A stretch of 64,000 nucleotides of DNA from Ciceribacter sp. L1K22 (GCF_017599385.1 NZ_JAGFPK010000001.1:1180177-1244176), one strand, 5' to 3'. Positions 7,610 to 15,847 are shown, counted from the first letter of the stretch. Made by a program: numbers and translations. The notes: a model not told the origin generated them from the letters alone.

Positions 7610-9145
7610 ATGGACAAGATGTCGCCGATCAAAACGCCGCCCGCGGCGGACCTTCCGCCGCTGGTCGAAAACCCGCGACTGCGTCTTGTCGTCTTCCTGT
7701 TTTTGATGACCGCCATGTTCATGGCCACCCTCGACAACCAGATCGTCGCGACCGCCCTGCCGACCATTGTCGGCGAGTTCGGCCAGCTGGAACGTTTCGG
7801 CTGGGTCGGCTCGGCCTACCTGCTGGCGTCGAGCGCGGTGATGCCGATTTATGGCAAGCTCGGCGACCTCTTCGGTCGCAAGCCGGTGATCATGGCGGCC
7901 GTGCTCATCTTCACCCTCGGGTCGCTGGTCTGCGGTCTTGCCGTCTCCATGGACACGCTGATCGCCGCCCGCGTGCTGCAGGCGCTCGGCGGCGGCGGCA
8001 TCATGGTGTCGATCTTCTCGATCAATGCCGATCTCTTCGCACCGCGCGAGCGGGCCCGCTACCAGAGCTATTCGAGCCTCGTCCTGATGGCGTCGGGCGC
8101 CGTCGGACCCGTGCTCGGCGGAACCTTGAGTGATCTGTTCGGCTGGCGTTCGATCTTCCTCGTCAACCTGCCGATCGGTATCCTTGTCCTCGCCGGACTG
8201 GCGGTGATGCTGCCCTACCGGCGTCCGCAAAGGCGACCGAAGATCGACTATGCCGGCGCCGCGCTGCTCGCCGCCACCATTTCCTCGGTGGTGGTCTGGG
8301 CCGACAGCGCGCAATTGTTCGGATCGCTCGTGGCGCCGGAAAGCCTCGCCATTGTCGCTGCCGGCGTCCTGTGCCTCACCGGCTTCATCTTGGTCGAGCG
8401 CCGTGTCGACGAACCGGTGGTTCCGCTGTCGCTGTTTTCCAACCCGACGTTCAGCCTGCTGCTGATCATTTCGCTGTGCAGTGGTGCCGTTGGCATCGGC
8501 TCGGTCAACTATGTCGCGCTCTTCCTCCAGACCACCACGGGTCTTTCTCCGTCCATGGCCGGTCTGCTCTTCATCGCCACCACCGGCGGCATCGCGCTCG
8601 GGTCGCTCTCTGCCGGTCGGATGATCTCTATCACCGGCCGCTACAAGATATTCTCGATCGCCAGCATGACGACCGGTATCGTCGCCATGGGAATTTTCTC
8701 GCTCGTCGGCGTCGGAACGCCGGTGCCGATGATCGCGGCGATCATGCTGCTTCACGGAGTCGGCATCGGCATTGGCCAGCAGGTGCCCGTGATCGGCGTT
8801 CAGAACACTGCAGGGGCAGGGGATGTCGGCGCCGCGACCGGAGCGGTGACGCTCACCAGGATGGGTGGAGCATCGATCGGAATCTCCATCTATGGCGCCG
8901 TGGTCGCCTCCGGTGTCGCAAGGCTCGGCGCGGCAATCCCGGGCGTCGGACCGATCGACGAACTCACTCCCAAGGCGCTGTCGGCACTGCCGCCGGACCT
9001 GCAGGTTCAGGTGGTGGAGACTTACGCGGGCGCTTTCCATTCCATGTTCCTGGCAGCGGCGGTCATCTGCCTCGTCGGCCTTAGCGCGGCACTGTTCCTC
9101 AAGAACGTTCGGCTGCCGATGGCCAAGGCCGCGCAGTCTCACTGA
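7610..9145 (+). CDS. EmrB/QacA (DHA2) family MFS drug-efflux transporter
   Basis: A 511-residue proton-driven efflux pump with about 14 hydrophobic helices. Family signatures are the first-helix motif MATLDNQIVATALPTIVGEF, the A-type loop GKLGDLFGRKPV and the antiporter motif C region LVLMASGAVGPVLGG. The start at MDKMSPIKTPPA is chosen because an upstream in-frame GTG lies inside the MarR operator. Export of hydrophobic drugs or natural products across the inner membrane is inferred from the family; DHA2 pumps often work with an EmrA adaptor, and none is adjacent. It is controlled by the divergent MarR regulator. Confidence 0.93.
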   Translation: MDKMSPIKTPPAADLPPLVENPRLRLVVFLFLMTAMFMATLDNQIVATALPTIVGEFGQLERFGWVGSAYLLASSAVMPIYGKLGDLFGRKPVIMAAVLIFTLGSLVCGLAVSMDTLIAARVLQALGGGGIMVSIFSINADLFAPRERARYQSYSSLVLMASGAVGPVLGGTLSDLFGWRSIFLVNLPIGILVLAGLAVMLPYRRPQRRPKIDYAGAALLAATISSVVVWADSAQLFGSLVAPESLAIVAAGVLCLTGFILVERRVDEPVVPLSLFSNPTFSLLLIISLCSGAVGIGSVNYVALFLQTTTGLSPSMAGLLFIATTGGIALGSLSAGRMISITGRYKIFSIASMTTGIVAMGIFSLVGVGTPVPMIAAIMLLHGVGIGIGQQVPVIGVQNTAGAGDVGAATGAVTLTRMGGASIGISIYGAVVASGVARLGAAIPGVGPIDELTPKALSALPPDLQVQVVETYAGAFHSMFLAAAVICLVGLSAALFLKNVRLPMAKAAQSH

Positions 9146-9183
9146 TCGCATCCGACGACAGCTTCACGCCAGCCGCGGCATGC

Positions 9184-10026
9184 ATGATGCGGAAGACTTT
9201 GGAGAGCCTTTTGAAGCGGTTGGTCATGGATTTCGATTTTCAGCGTGTTCGCAAGGGTATTGCTCTGTTCGCCAGCCTGGTCTGTGCCTCGGCTTTGTCG
9301 GGCTGCATTCTGGTCCAGGATACCAGTCGCATGAACATCGAGGTGTTCCAGGACGAGGTGGCGCCGGTATGGTACGAGCCTGCTCGCGTCCAGCCGGCAC
9401 CGGTGCAGCCTGTTCCGCAGCGCCGCGAGCTCTATCAGACACAGTTCCATCAGACTTACGGGTTGCCCGTTTCCAACCCGATGCATCGCATCATGTACGG
9501 CGAGTTGCGCGATGATGACCGCACGCTTCCCGCGCTGCCGCTGACCCGGATCGATTCGGGCCTGCTGCGGCAGGAGGTTGCCTATCAGACCGCCGAGAAG
9601 CCCGGCACGATCGTCGTCGACACCAGGGCGCGCTACCTCTATCTCGTACAGCCCGATGGTAAGGCCATGCGCTATGGCGTCGGGCTTGGCCGTGACGGCT
9701 TTGCCTGGAGCGGCCGCGGAATCATCCAGTGGAAGCAGAAATGGCCCCGCTGGACCCCGAGCGGCGAGATGGTCGAGCGCCAGCCGAATTTGCGACCCTT
9801 CGGCGCGGAGCAGGGTGGCCTCGAGGCTGGACTGAACAACCCGCTCGGAGCCCGCGCGCTTTACATCTTCCAGGATGGAAAGGACACGCTGTACCGAGTG
9901 CATGGCACGCCGGACTGGCAGTCGGTCGGCAAGTCGACGTCGTCGGGTTGCGTGCGCATGTTCAATCAGGACGTCATCGACCTCTACGACCGGGTCGGCG
10001 ACAAGGCGCCCATCGTCGTTATCTAG
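9184..10026 (+). CDS. YkuD-type L,D-transpeptidase lipoprotein (first of tandem pair)
   Basis: A 280-residue envelope enzyme of the ErfK/YbiS group. A hydrophobic signal ending ALSGC is a lipobox, so it is probably a lipoprotein. The YkuD domain runs from KPGTIVVDTRARYLYLVQ to the end and carries the catalytic motif HGTPDWQSVG...SSGCVRM, with His, Ser, Cys and Arg all present. It would form 3-3 peptidoglycan crosslinks or attach proteins to peptidoglycan. The start is uncertain: MDFDFQRVRKG at 9226 would also leave a complete signal peptide. A close paralogue follows 185 bases downstream. Confidence 0.92.
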   Translation: MMRKTLESLLKRLVMDFDFQRVRKGIALFASLVCASALSGCILVQDTSRMNIEVFQDEVAPVWYEPARVQPAPVQPVPQRRELYQTQFHQTYGLPVSNPMHRIMYGELRDDDRTLPALPLTRIDSGLLRQEVAYQTAEKPGTIVVDTRARYLYLVQPDGKAMRYGVGLGRDGFAWSGRGIIQWKQKWPRWTPSGEMVERQPNLRPFGAEQGGLEAGLNNPLGARALYIFQDGKDTLYRVHGTPDWQSVGKSTSSGCVRMFNQDVIDLYDRVGDKAPIVVI

Positions 10027-10211
10027 CGACTTCCCTCCGCTGATACGGAATCTTCACGGACACGCGCCATGATCGCCGTGGCGATGCCTGTTGCAAGTTT
10101 GCCACCGTCCTGCTGCATTGCGGAAAGGGGCGATGGCGGGGCGGAACATTGCCATAATTGCGGCATTTATGATTTCACGCCTTCCGGTTTTCACGAGGTT
10201 CCCCCAAGCCC

Positions 10212-10937
10212 ATGACGTCGTCCTTTTCTTCTTCGCGCCGCAGCTTTTTGTCTCTGTCCGCCGTCGGTGCCGCCAGCCTGCTGGCCGGCTGCGCATCATC
10301 CTATCCATCGCGCGGTCCGGTGCAGACGACGATCACCTATCGTGACGGCATGCCGCGCCCAGCTCCGCTTGCCGGCGGTCGCTCGCCGGAACTCGACGCG
10401 ATGTATGGCGAGACCTTCGATGGCGGTTATGTCATTCCGGCCGTGCCCTATCAGCGCATCGAGCCCCGTTTCTATCGCCAGCGGGTTGTGGATCCGACGG
10501 GCGAGCGTCCCGGCACGATCGTCGTGGATACGCCGCGCCGCTTCCTCTATCTCGTCGAGCCGGGCGGCACGGCGATGCGTTACGGCGTCGGCATTGGCCG
10601 TCAGGGCTTTTCCTGGAGGGGCGAGGGTGTGATCCAGTGGCGGCAGAAGTGGCCGAAGTGGACACCGCCCACGGAAATGATCGCGCGACAGCCCGAGCTT
10701 GCGAAATACTCGGCGGAAAACGGCGGCATGTCGCCAGGCTTGAACAATCCGCTGGGCGCCCGTGCGCTCTATATTTTCCAGGGCGGCGAAGACACGCTCT
10801 ACCGTCTGCACGGCTCGCCGGAATGGAATTCGATCGGCAAGGCGGTCTCGTCCGGCTGCGTGCGCCTGATGAACCAGGATATCATCGATCTCTATGATCG
10901 CGTGCCGAACAAGGCCCGCATCATCGTTCGCCAGTAG
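10212..10937 (+). CDS. YkuD-type L,D-transpeptidase lipoprotein (second of tandem pair)
   Basis: A 241-residue paralogue of the preceding gene. The N-terminus SSSRRSFLSLSAVGAASLL is followed by AGCASS, combining an arginine-pair Tat-like start with a lipobox Cys. The YkuD domain (GTIVVDTPRRFLYLVEPGG to the end) retains HGSPEWNSIG...SSGCVRLMN. The segment GLNNPLGARALYIFQ is nearly identical in both copies, indicating tandem duplication. The last 17 bases overlap the 3' end of the convergent ohrR gene. It likely acts in the periplasm on peptidoglycan, possibly differing from its neighbour in export route. Confidence 0.92.
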   Translation: MTSSFSSSRRSFLSLSAVGAASLLAGCASSYPSRGPVQTTITYRDGMPRPAPLAGGRSPELDAMYGETFDGGYVIPAVPYQRIEPRFYRQRVVDPTGERPGTIVVDTPRRFLYLVEPGGTAMRYGVGIGRQGFSWRGEGVIQWRQKWPKWTPPTEMIARQPELAKYSAENGGMSPGLNNPLGARALYIFQGGEDTLYRLHGSPEWNSIGKAVSSGCVRLMNQDIIDLYDRVPNKARIIVRQ

Positions 10938-11394
10938 CGAGCCCGGCATTCTCGAGGTTGCTCGTCAGCGCTTTCAGCCTCTCGCGCAACTCCACGAGTT
11001 CGCCGACGGGGCAGCCGGCTGCGGCGCCGATTGCCTGCATGATCCGCGCTGATTCCGGCTGCAATGCCCGGCCTCCCTCGGTCAAGGTCACGAGGACCTG
11101 CCGTTCGTCGTCGGCGGCGCGCCGCTTCTCTATCCGTCCGGCCTGTTCCAGGCGCTTCAGAAGCGGCGAGAGCGTGCCGGAGTCGAGGCCGAGCTTCTCG
11201 CCGATCTCCTTTACCGTCAGTCCGTCCTTTTCCCAGAGCGTCATCATCACGAGATACTGCGGGTACGTGAGGCCCAGCGGCTCAAGCAGAGGCTTGTAGG
11301 TTCGGTTGAAGGCATGTGCCGCCCCGTAGATGGCGAAGCACACCTGCTGGTCCAGCGTCACCTTGGTGTCGGGGCACTTCTGGTTGTCGGTCAT
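10921..11394 (-). CDS. ohrR: Organic-hydroperoxide sensing repressor OhrR (MarR family)
   Basis: A 157-residue thiol-based MarR repressor. The reactive cysteine motif LDQQVCFAIYGA places Cys19 at the position of the OhrR peroxidatic Cys, and Cys128 in AAGCPVGEL is suited as the partner of 2-Cys OhrR proteins such as that of Xanthomonas. The helix-turn-helix LTVKEIGEKLGLDSGTLSPL and wing KRRAADDERQVLVTLT are intact. The start is fixed by GGAG upstream of MTDNQKCPD. It is divergent from ohr and would derepress it when oxidised by organic peroxides. Confidence 0.95.
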   Translation of the reverse strand: MTDNQKCPDTKVTLDQQVCFAIYGAAHAFNRTYKPLLEPLGLTYPQYLVMMTLWEKDGLTVKEIGEKLGLDSGTLSPLLKRLEQAGRIEKRRAADDERQVLVTLTEGGRALQPESARIMQAIGAAAGCPVGELVELRERLKALTSNLENAGLATGER

Positions 11395-11460
11395 GTCGAT
11401 CTCCGCATTCCTCGTATTGTTGCAATTCAAGTGGCTCGGCGCAATCGTTCAAAAAATATA

Positions 11461-11489
11461 TTGCGCACAATTTAATTTTGCATTATGTA
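11461..11489 (+). promoter_or_regulatory. ohr promoter within the ohrR-ohr intergenic region
   Basis: TTGCGC (11461-11466) and TATGTA (11484-11489) are 17 bases apart and face ohr. The AT-rich surround (TTGCGCACAA and the TTTAATTTTGCA stretch) contains imperfect dyads of the kind OhrR binds, so operator and promoter probably coincide. Confidence 0.5.
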
Positions 11490-11523
11490 ATTTAAATCAT
11501 CACCGCAAACAAGGAGTTCAGCA

Positions 11524-11946
11524 ATGCCGATTCTCTATACTGCTCATGGTCACGCCACCGGCGGCCGCTCCGGCCATGGTGCCAGCGACAATGGTGTTCT
11601 CGACGTCACGCTCACGACGCCGAAGGAACTCGGCGGCGACGGCGCCACCGGCACCAATCCCGAACAGCTTTTCGCCGTCGGCTATTCGGCGTGCTTCCTC
11701 GGTGCCCTGAAGTTTGTCGCCGGCAAGGAAAAGGTGAAGATCCCCGAAGATGCCAAGGTTCATGCCGATGTCGGCATCGGTCCGCGCGACGACGGTCAGG
11801 GCTTCGGGATCGAAGTGAAGATCTCTGTCGAAATTCCGGGTCTGGAACGCGAGCTGGTGGAACGTCTCGCGGCTGCCGCCCACATCGTCTGCCCGTACAG
11901 CCATGTCATGCGCACCTCGACCGAAGTTCCGGTCACGGTGCTCTGA
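11524..11946 (+). CDS. ohr: Organic hydroperoxide resistance protein Ohr
   Basis: A 140-residue thiol peroxidase of the OsmC/Ohr family that reduces organic and lipid hydroperoxides in the cytoplasm using lipoylated donors. Both redox cysteines are present: the peroxidatic Cys in GYSACFLGAL (about residue 58) and the resolving Cys in HIVCPYSHV (about 121). The catalytic Arg and Glu regions (GGRSGHGAS, IPEDAKV) are also seen. AAGGAG precedes the ATG. It forms the classical divergent ohrR-ohr pair. Confidence 0.97.
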   Translation: MPILYTAHGHATGGRSGHGASDNGVLDVTLTTPKELGGDGATGTNPEQLFAVGYSACFLGALKFVAGKEKVKIPEDAKVHADVGIGPRDDGQGFGIEVKISVEIPGLERELVERLAAAAHIVCPYSHVMRTSTEVPVTVL

Positions 11947-11968
11947 TCTCTCCTTGATCCACCGCCCG

Positions 11969-11993
11969 AAGGCCGGCTTCCGAGCCGGCCTTT
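11969..11993 (+). terminator. Hairpin terminator of ohr
   Basis: AAGGCCGGCT and AGCCGGCCTT form a 10-bp stem capped by TCCG, 22 bases after the ohr stop. Only three T follow, so the U-tract is weak. Confidence 0.55.
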
Positions 11994-12002
11994 ACCTTGA
12001 TC

Positions 12003-12031
12003 TTGTCTGTGGATGATTTTTTCCCTATATT
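12003..12031 (+). promoter_or_regulatory. Promoter of the Xre-RES operon
   Basis: TTGTCT (12003-12008) and TATATT (12026-12031) have a 17-base spacer. Immediately downstream TTTC-TCAG-GAAA forms a small dyad that could be the autoregulatory operator of the antitoxin. Confidence 0.55.
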
Positions 12032-12053
12032 CTTTCTCAGGAAAGGATTAGTC

Positions 12054-12437
12054 ATGCTTCATTCAGCAGATCAGGTGAGAATTCCGGCAACGGAAGGCGC
12101 GACGGTCACCAAGGCCGTTGTCTCGGCGGCGGACAGGCTGGGCCTTTCGGCACGGCAACTCTCAGCCGTTATCGGTGTATCGGAAGCCACCGTCTCGCGC
12201 ATGAAGCGGCTGGACTTCCTGCTGGAGCGCGGCACCAAGCCTTTCGAGCTGGCCCTGCTTTTCATCCGCCTGTTCCGTTCGCTGGATGCCGTGACCGGTG
12301 GCGATGAGGCGGTCGCCAAAGCCTGGCTGCGCGGCTCCAATACCGCTTTGGCTGCAGCACCGCTCGATAAAATCTCCTCCATAACCGGCCTGGTCGATGT
12401 CCTTGGATACCTGGACGCCCGCCGCGCTCTCGTCTGA
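12054..12437 (+). CDS. Xre/MbcA/ParS-type antitoxin of an Xre-RES module
   Basis: A 127-residue antitoxin. The N-terminal half is an Xre-like helix-turn-helix (LSARQLSAVIGVSEATVSRMKR). The C-terminal part, DEAVAKAWLRGSNTALAAAPLDKISSI followed by VLGYLDARRAL, is the DUF2384/MbcA-ParS toxin-binding domain that caps the RES active site. The start at MLHSADQVR follows AGGAAAGGA. Its last 41 bases overlap the toxin gene, so translation is coupled. It is expected to neutralise the RES toxin and repress the operon. Confidence 0.92.
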   Translation: MLHSADQVRIPATEGATVTKAVVSAADRLGLSARQLSAVIGVSEATVSRMKRLDFLLERGTKPFELALLFIRLFRSLDAVTGGDEAVAKAWLRGSNTALAAAPLDKISSITGLVDVLGYLDARRALV

Positions 12438-13161
12438 AGCGCATCCGCTGGCTGGTGCGTTCTGGCGGCTCGTCGAGGCGCAGCATCAGGTCTCGACCAT
12501 GAAACTCGTCGACAGCGTCGAGGAGCAATCCCTGCTGGAAACCTTGCTGGAGGAGACCAAACCGTCGGTCCCGCCGGAATGTGCAGGCCTCGATTACCTG
12601 CTCGCCACGCCGTTCCGTTATGGCTCGGTCTATCCGCACGGCTCCCGATTCCGGAAGGCAGGGCGGACCCCGGGTGTCTTTTACGCCGCCGCTGCCGTCG
12701 AGACCGCGCTGGCCGAAATGATCTTCTATCGCCTTCTCTTCTATGCGGAGTCGCCCTCCACTCCTTTGCCGGCCAATGCCGCGGAGTACACGGCGTTTTC
12801 GGCGTCGGTCGACACCAAGAGGGCGATCGACCTGACGCTGGCGCCCCTGAACAGGGATGCGGCCCACTGGCACCATCCGACAGACTACACCGCTTGTCAG
12901 GCGCTCGCCGACGCCGCACGGGACGCGGATATCGAGGCGATCCCCTACCAGTCGGTTCGCGATCCACGCGGTGGGCGAAATCTCGCGCTATTGACGGCGA
13001 AGGGCTTTGCCGCGCCAGAGCCGGTCGAACGCCAGACCTGGCGCATCCGTCTTGGTTCGGCATCGGTTCAGGCCCTGTGCGAGTTTCCGCGCCGGCTCGT
13101 GGGTTTCTCCGTCAGCGAGATGGTTTCCGGAGATGCCCGCCTGTCCAGGCGGTTCGTATAA
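12397..13161 (+). CDS. RES-domain toxin (NAD+-degrading family)
   Basis: A 254-residue toxin whose RES domain spans about residues 20-235. The conserved Arg-Glu-Ser set can be recognised: FRYGSVYPHGSRF near the first Arg, AAAAVETALAEMIFYR with the Glu, and YQSVRDPRGGRNLALL with the Ser. Characterised RES toxins (MbcT and relatives) consume NAD+. It starts inside the antitoxin gene. The stop codon lies inside the left foot of the terminator serving the opposite-strand MarR gene. Toxicity is inferred from the family. Confidence 0.92.
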   Translation: MSLDTWTPAALSSEAHPLAGAFWRLVEAQHQVSTMKLVDSVEEQSLLETLLEETKPSVPPECAGLDYLLATPFRYGSVYPHGSRFRKAGRTPGVFYAAAAVETALAEMIFYRLLFYAESPSTPLPANAAEYTAFSASVDTKRAIDLTLAPLNRDAAHWHHPTDYTACQALADAARDADIEAIPYQSVRDPRGGRNLALLTAKGFAAPEPVERQTWRIRLGSASVQALCEFPRRLVGFSVSEMVSGDARLSRRFV

Positions 13162-13208
13162 AAAAAAGCCTTCTCTCCACCCTCGACGGATCGAGAGCGG
13201 AGAGAAGG
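13159..13208 (-). terminator. Rho-independent terminator of the marR gene (minus strand)
   Basis: CCTTCTCTCC (13169-13178) and GGAGAGAAGG (13199-13208) form a 10-bp stem. On the minus strand it is followed by a run of eight T. It terminates the MarR gene and touches the stop codon of the convergent RES toxin. Confidence 0.82.
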
Positions 13209-13247
13209 TGCCGGCCGGCGATGCGAATTTCGGATGTTGCTCAGGCG

Positions 13248-13724
13248 TCAGGCGGCGCGGGGGCGGGTAAGTTCAGGTGCGCCGAGCTCGAGAAGATCGC
13301 GGCGAAGGGAGTCCGGATTTCCCGACGACAGCTCGGCTTCGATTTCCCTGTGCGTGTCGGTCCAGATCGGCAGCGCCGCCGACAGCACCGCCATTCCTGC
13401 GCTCGTCAGCTTGAGCAGTTTCCCGCGACGATCTTCCGGATCGGGATCTACCGCCACCCAGCCCCGGCTCGTCAGCGGTTTCAACGCTGCCGTCAGTGTC
13501 GTGCGATCCATCGCCAGAAGTCGCGCAACCGGCGCCATGGATGGCGGCTTCGGGCGGTTCAGCGACATCATCAGTGAGAATTGCTGGTTGGTCAGCCCCA
13601 GACTCTTCAGCGCGACATCGAACCGACGCGCCAGCACCCGTGCCGCCCGCTGCGCATGCAGGCACAGGCAGGTGTCCTTCACATGGATCGTCGTCGAATA
13701 GGGAATCATCGGCTGATTTGACAT
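13248..13724 (-). CDS. MarR-family transcriptional regulator
   Basis: A 158-residue MarR protein. Its N-terminal helix carries TCLCLHAQRAARVLARRFD, the helix-turn-helix is MAPVARLLAMDRTTLTAALKPL, and the wing is VDPDPEDRRGKLLKLTSAG. The Cys pair near residues 19-21 in a dimer-interface helix could act as a thiol sensor, which is an inference. It is divergent from the DUF899-DUF1579-VOC operon with a near-perfect 18-bp palindrome between, so it is the probable repressor of that operon. Confidence 0.92.
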   Translation of the reverse strand: MSNQPMIPYSTTIHVKDTCLCLHAQRAARVLARRFDVALKSLGLTNQQFSLMMSLNRPKPPSMAPVARLLAMDRTTLTAALKPLTSRGWVAVDPDPEDRRGKLLKLTSAGMAVLSAALPIWTDTHREIEAELSSGNPDSLRRDLLELGAPELTRPRAA

Positions 13725-13732
13725 GCCTCAAA

Positions 13733-13750
13733 TATGTTGATATCAACGTA
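13733..13750. promoter_or_regulatory. Palindromic MarR operator
   Basis: A 12-bp perfect palindrome, GTTGATATCAAC (13736-13747), extends to an 18-bp dyad with one mismatched pair. It lies 9 bases upstream of the marR start and 34 bases upstream of the DUF899 start, the placement expected for a shared operator. Confidence 0.65.
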
Positions 13751-13783
13751 AATGTCAAGCGCAAAGAAATGAGGAGGAAGGCC

Positions 13784-14512
13784 ATGAATGCTGTGGTTTC
13801 GAGGGAGGAGTGGCTGGAGGCGCGCAAGGTGCTTCTTGCCCGCGAGAAAGAGGTCACGCGTCTGCGTGATCGCGTGAGAGCCGAGCGGCTGGAACTGCCC
13901 TGGGTGAGGGTTGAGAAGGACTATATGTTTGATACGCCGCAGGGGCGGCGGTCGCTTTCCGATCTCTTCGACGGCCGTAGCCAATTGCTCGTCTATCATT
14001 TCATGTTCGGGCCGGATTGGGATGCCGGATGTCCCGGATGTTCGTTCTTCGCCGATCATGTTGACGGCATGCTGCCGCACCTCAACAATCACGACGTGAC
14101 GCTGCTGACGGTATCGCGTGCGCCGCTCGATAAGATCGAGGCCTACAAGCGCCGCATGAACTGGCATTTCCCCTGGGTTTCCTCCTATGGCAGCGACTTC
14201 AATTTTGACTACCACGTCTCCTTCACGCCCGAGCAGCTGGCCTCCGGTTCGGTCGATTACAATTTTCGCCAGACGCCGCGCGAGCAGGCGCATGACGAGC
14301 TGCCGGGCATGTCCGCCTTCTATCGGAACGAAATGGGCGAGATCTTCCATACCTACTCGCAGTATGCACGGGGAGGGGAGGAGGCTCTCGGCGCGCTCAT
14401 GATGCTCGACCATACGCCTCTTGGCCGCAACGAGACGGGTACGCTGAGCTTCGTGAAGCGCAAGGACGAGTACGAGGTGAAGCCCCAGGCGGCGTCGTGC
14501 TGCCACTCATGA
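13784..14512 (+). CDS. DUF899 (thioredoxin-like) family protein
   Basis: A 242-residue protein starting MNAVVSREEWLEARKVLLA after the strong GAGGAGGAAGG ribosome site. DUF899 proteins have a thioredoxin fold. Here the active-site region reads HFMFGPDWDAGCPGCSFFADH, giving a CPGC dithiol at the position of the family motif. The C-terminus is Cys-rich (ASCCHS). A reductase or peroxidase role on an unknown partner is inferred. It is first in an operon with DUF1579 and VOC genes, controlled by the divergent MarR regulator. Confidence 0.9.
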   Translation: MNAVVSREEWLEARKVLLAREKEVTRLRDRVRAERLELPWVRVEKDYMFDTPQGRRSLSDLFDGRSQLLVYHFMFGPDWDAGCPGCSFFADHVDGMLPHLNNHDVTLLTVSRAPLDKIEAYKRRMNWHFPWVSSYGSDFNFDYHVSFTPEQLASGSVDYNFRQTPREQAHDELPGMSAFYRNEMGEIFHTYSQYARGGEEALGALMMLDHTPLGRNETGTLSFVKRKDEYEVKPQAASCCHS

Positions 14513-14534
14513 CAATGTTCTGGGAGCAAAGACT

Positions 14535-15026
14535 ATGATGGAATCGTCGAAACCCCGCGCCGAGCATCGTTTTCTCGAGCGCCTCGTTGGCGACTGGCTC
14601 GTGACCTCGACCAACACCCAGCCGGATTACGATCCGGGTGATCCGAAAAAGCGCTGGACGGAAAACGTACGATCGATTGGTGGTCTCTGGTTCATCGCCG
14701 AGGGTGGTGGATGCATGCCGGACGGTGAGCGTGCCACCATGATCATGACCCTCGGATACGATCCATCGGCTGGCCAGTATGTCGGAAGCTGGATCGGGTC
14801 GATGATGGACAAGTTCTGGATCTACCGCGGCTGGGTGGAGGCCGACGGCCAGACCCTCACGCTCGAAGCTGAGGGCCCGGATTTCGACGACTCGTCGAAG
14901 ACCTGCGTTTATCGGGATGTCATCAGCTTCCTTGATGATGATCGCCGCACCTTTTCGGGCAGCGTCCGCAAAGAGGACGGTAGTTTCCAGACTTTCATGA
15001 CGAGTGAAATGAAGAGGGTACGCTGA
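14535..15026 (+). CDS. DUF1579 family protein
   Basis: A 163-residue protein. The family pattern HRFLERLVGDWLVTS near the N-terminus, GGLWFIAEGGG and LGYDPSAGQYVGSWIGSMMD are all present, giving a small beta-barrel predicted to bind a hydrophobic ligand. There is no signal peptide. It starts 22 bases after the DUF899 stop and is translated from the same mRNA. DUF1579 genes frequently travel with DUF899 and VOC genes. The substrate is unknown. Confidence 0.87.
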   Translation: MMESSKPRAEHRFLERLVGDWLVTSTNTQPDYDPGDPKKRWTENVRSIGGLWFIAEGGGCMPDGERATMIMTLGYDPSAGQYVGSWIGSMMDKFWIYRGWVEADGQTLTLEAEGPDFDDSSKTCVYRDVISFLDDDRRTFSGSVRKEDGSFQTFMTSEMKRVR

Positions 15027-15060
15027 GGCCGCTCGAACGAATAATAACGGAGATACGCCA

Positions 15061-15837
15061 ATGCACGGCAGTTTTATCTGGCATGAGTTGATGACCCCCG
15101 ACCCCGAAGGAGCGAAGGCTTTTTATTGCGAGCTGATCGGTTGGGGAACCGAGGAAACGCAGATGCCCGGCTTCACCTATACCAGCTTCACCCTGCCGGG
15201 CTTTTCCTCCGGCGTTGCAGGCATGATGCCGCTGATGCCGGATATGAAGGAACAGGTCGTTCCGCCGAACTGGACTGGCTACATCGCCGTTGACGACGTC
15301 GATGCGATGGTCACCGACTATGAAAAGGCTGGAGGCACCATCTGTCGCCCGGCGGAAGACATTCCAGGCATCGGCCGTTTCGCGGTGGTTGCCGACCCGC
15401 AAGGCGCGGTCGTCTGCATCATGACGCCGCAGATGCCGGAGGGCGGAACCGGCGAATGGCCGCAGCCGGGAAGCGTTGGCACGGTCGGCTGGAACGAGTT
15501 GATGGCCGGCGACTGGGAAAAGGCCTGGGACTTCTATTCCGCGCGCTTCGGCTGGGAAAAGGACATGGCGGTCGATATGGATGCCATGGGCATCTACCAG
15601 ACCTTCAAGCTCGGTGACCGCGGCATTGGCGGCATGATGACCAAGCGTCCTGAAATGCCGATGCCTTATTGGGGATTCTACTTTATCGTCCCCGCGATCG
15701 ATGCGGCTGTGGCAAAGGTCGAGAAACTCGGCGGCAACGTCCTCATGGGACCGCATCAGGTTCCGGGTGGATCATGGATCGCCGCATGCCAGGACCCGCA
15801 GGGAGCCTATTTCAACCTGACATCAGGGTCGCGCTAA
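15061..15837 (+). CDS. Two-domain VOC-family protein
   Basis: A 258-residue protein with two VOC halves: residues 1-122 (FIWHELMTPDPEGAKAFYCELIGW ... DPQGAVVCIMTP) and 135-258 (VGWNELMAGDWEKAWDFYSARFGW ... DPQGAYFNLTSG). The arrangement matches the Cfp30B/hydroxylase-like group, whose reaction is not established. It is the third gene of the operon under MarR control, 34 bases after DUF1579, with ACGGAGATA upstream. An antibiotic- or electrophile-related role is inferred from the operon only. Confidence 0.9.
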   Translation: MHGSFIWHELMTPDPEGAKAFYCELIGWGTEETQMPGFTYTSFTLPGFSSGVAGMMPLMPDMKEQVVPPNWTGYIAVDDVDAMVTDYEKAGGTICRPAEDIPGIGRFAVVADPQGAVVCIMTPQMPEGGTGEWPQPGSVGTVGWNELMAGDWEKAWDFYSARFGWEKDMAVDMDAMGIYQTFKLGDRGIGGMMTKRPEMPMPYWGFYFIVPAIDAAVAKVEKLGGNVLMGPHQVPGGSWIAACQDPQGAYFNLTSGSR

Positions 15838-15847
15838 AAAGGAGAAG

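Noticed and set aside
7511-9151. 546-codon minus-strand frame opposite the MFS pump
   Set aside because: It lies antisense to a clear transporter and reads as Asp/Arg/His-rich low complexity, a shadow of high-GC codon use.
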